The notes below the pieces were generated by a model. The model made no database searches. It was given only the letters and a program-made list of their open reading frames with translations, and was not told the origin of the DNA. A stretch of 64,000 nt of DNA from Plesiomonas sp051652165 (GTDB lineage: Bacteria; Pseudomonadota; Gammaproteobacteria; Enterobacterales; CAMTGL01), in contig NZ_JBOFTR010000004.1 of NCBI RefSeq assembly GCF_051652165.1, positions 1-64,000 on the forward strand, given 5' to 3'. Position numbers and translations under genes: made by a program. Below, one piece after another: positions 62,677-64,000 of this stretch (within the stretch, counting starts at the first letter, position 1; each line of letters begins with the position of its first letter).

Positions 62677-64000
62677 TTAATGGTGTGCTTCAAACAACAC
62701 GCTATCTCCGGGGATAAACAACTGGTTGTAAATGCGCTGAGCAAATCCGTCAGTCATACCTGAAATATAGTCAGTAATTACGCGCAAACCAGAGTGCCCT
62801 TCGGCGCGTGATTGTTGCCAATGCTGGCGGGTATTGTTGGGCAGTAGACGCTCGGGGTCGGCACTGAGGGCATCAAACAGTGTCATGATCAGTTGTTGGC
62901 CACGGTATTCGAGCATTTGTACTTCAGTGCGACGAACGACAAATTCGTTCACAAACCGCACTAGCACGGCAATCACTTTTTGTAGTGACTCTGGCAGGGT
63001 AGCATTCCATGCCAGTAACGGCTCAGTAAATTGCGCGTCATATTGCAAACTAATGCCGGTGATGAGTGCGTTGACCATCGCACCAATCGCATCTTTACGC
63101 AGATGGTGCTGAGTTGAGAATAATTTATCAGTCAGGCCGCTAATATTTTGGCTAAACCAGGGGTCATTAATCGGGCGCAGAGCCTGCTCTACCCACTGCC
63201 AGTGTTCACGAGTCACCATACCCATCACAATGGCATCTTCCAGATCATGAATGCCATAGGCAATATCGTCAGCCAGTTCCATAATTGAGCAATCGAGCGA
63301 TTTATAGCGAGTTTTCAGCTGTTGTGTTGGTACTGTGCGTTCGGCCCGCATTGTGTTAATCAGTGTGCGATCAGTCGGTGTCAGCGGGTCTAATACCCAC
63401 TCAAACAGTGCCCTGTCTTTATCGTAAATTCCCTTAGCCGGTTTCCACTGATTGGCCTGTAAATGGCGAAAATGAGCAACGGCTGGGGGGAGCTCTGTGG
63501 CTTGCGTTTCGCTGAGTAGTGCGGGGTATTTGAGCAGCCCGAGCAGTGTCCGGCGGGCTAAATTCATACCATATTGCTCGGTGTAAGGCTCAAGCTGTGT
63601 CACGATACGAAAAGTTTGTGCATTTCCTTCAAACCCGCCGTGATCTCGCATCATATAGTTTAGGGCCACTTCTCCGCCGTGTCCGAAGGGAGGATGACCA
63701 ATATCGTGCGCCAAACAGAGTGACTCCATCAGGCTATCAGAAGGTAGCACTGTTTTTTGTTCGGGATATTTGCGTTTGAGCTGCGCAACAATACCGGTGC
63801 CAATTTGTGCCACTTCTAACGAATGGGTCAGGCGGGTACGGTAAAAATCATTCATGCCCGCCCCCAGCACCTGTGTTTTGGCCTGTAAACGGCGAAACGC
63901 AGCAGAGTGTAGAATACGTGCCCGATCGCGCTGAAATGCTGACCGATAATCATCGCGCCGGATTTTATGCTCCTCGCCATAGCGGGCTTGCCAAAGCGCA
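62677..64000 (-). CDS. dgt: dGTPase-like HD-domain triphosphohydrolase, 5' end outside
   Basis: At least 441 residues, open to the window edge, so the start is missing. It is of the type 2 deoxyguanosinetriphosphate triphosphohydrolase group. The first visible residues are ALWQARYGEEHKIRRDDYR, then FQRDRARILHSAAFRRLQ, DFYRTRLTHSLEVAQIG and the HD motif SLCLAHDIGHPPFGHGGE, with a later Asp in ELADDIAYGIHDLEDA. It splits dGTP into deoxyguanosine and triphosphate, limiting dNTP pools; relatives protect against phage. Confidence 0.9.
   Translation of the reverse strand, partial: ALWQARYGEEHKIRRDDYRSAFQRDRARILHSAAFRRLQAKTQVLGAGMNDFYRTRLTHSLEVAQIGTGIVAQLKRKYPEQKTVLPSDSLMESLCLAHDIGHPPFGHGGEVALNYMMRDHGGFEGNAQTFRIVTQLEPYTEQYGMNLARRTLLGLLKYPALLSETQATELPPAVAHFRHLQANQWKPAKGIYDKDRALFEWVLDPLTPTDRTLINTMRAERTVPTQQLKTRYKSLDCSIMELADDIAYGIHDLEDAIVMGMVTREHWQWVEQALRPINDPWFSQNISGLTDKLFSTQHHLRKDAIGAMVNALITGISLQYDAQFTEPLLAWNATLPESLQKVIAVLVRFVNEFVVRRTEVQMLEYRGQQLIMTLFDALSADPERLLPNNTRQHWQQSRAEGHSGLRVITDYISGMTDGFAQRIYNQLFIPGDSVLFEAHH

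Noticed and set aside
1..64000. CRISPR arrays, insertion sequences, prophage genes
   Set aside because: No regularly spaced repeats, transposase or phage structural genes were seen anywhere in the window.

Overview
The window reads as chromosome of a moderately AT-rich gammaproteobacterium of the Enterobacterales or a close relative. Several blocks keep Escherichia coli gene order: yejK / yejL-yejM / tRNA-Pro(GGG); ybgC-tolQRAB-pal-cpoB; mepS near yejABEF; ybaP / copA / cueR / cnoX / ybbO; folX-yfcH; adhE / ychE / oppABCDF. Mixed in are families more typical of Vibrio-, Aeromonas- or Plesiomonas-like genomes: a DUF5718 protein, a TIGR01621-type pseudouridine synthase, a GspS-beta-like pilotin lipoprotein, and a TDT transporter with its LysR regulator. 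No insertion sequence, prophage, CRISPR array or plasmid origin was seen. The species cannot be fixed from this sequence.

Layout. 1-1842: the 3' end of a 5S rRNA gene and its terminator, then a very AT-rich stretch with a short ToxR/CadC-type membrane regulator and an InvB/SpaK-like type III secretion chaperone candidate. The stretch ends at the 3' end of tRNA-Pro(GGG). 1843-11.8 kb: envelope control (yejM, yejL), nucleoid protein yejK, ribosomal protein L25, DNA repair (radD, nfo), a DUF5718 protein, a lipase-like hydrolase and ycdY. 11.9-18.2 kb: lipoprotein yceB and the complete Tol-Pal operon. 18.4-26.8 kb: cystine transport (tcyP), a DUF2076 protein, an Alx/TerC protein under a yybP-ykoY manganese riboswitch, a 58-residue Cys-Gly membrane protein, cardiolipin synthase and small stress or envelope proteins. 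27-33.6 kb: the YejABEF peptide importer and MepS. 34.3-38.4 kb: an exported deaminase behind a PurR-like operator, ycdX, ygjP and ybaP. 38.5-42.5 kb: copper defence (copA plus a DUF411 protein, divergent cueR). 42.6-49.7 kb: TDT transporter/LysR pair, cnoX, ybbO, folX-yfcH and tqsA. 50-60.7 kb: adhE, the MarC-family gene ychE and oppABCDF. 60.8-64 kb: a SulP anion transporter and a dGTPase that runs off the window.

The strongest unusual signal is inside copA. After two N-terminal metal-binding domains there is a Shine-Dalgarno-like GAGGA, the slippery heptamer A AAA AAG in the correct phase, a 5-nt spacer and a 12-position stem-loop. The -1 frame gives one alanine codon and then TGA. This is the architecture of the dnaX frameshift. 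It predicts that copA makes both a full three-HMA copper pump and a 137-residue two-HMA soluble copper chaperone.

Other points worth following are a 9-nt perfect complement between the manganese riboswitch and its own terminator, the small Cys-Gly membrane protein next to it, an OppA that looks like an inner-membrane-retained lipoprotein, a near-consensus PurR box before an exported purine-type deaminase, and a possible sRNA upstream of adhE.
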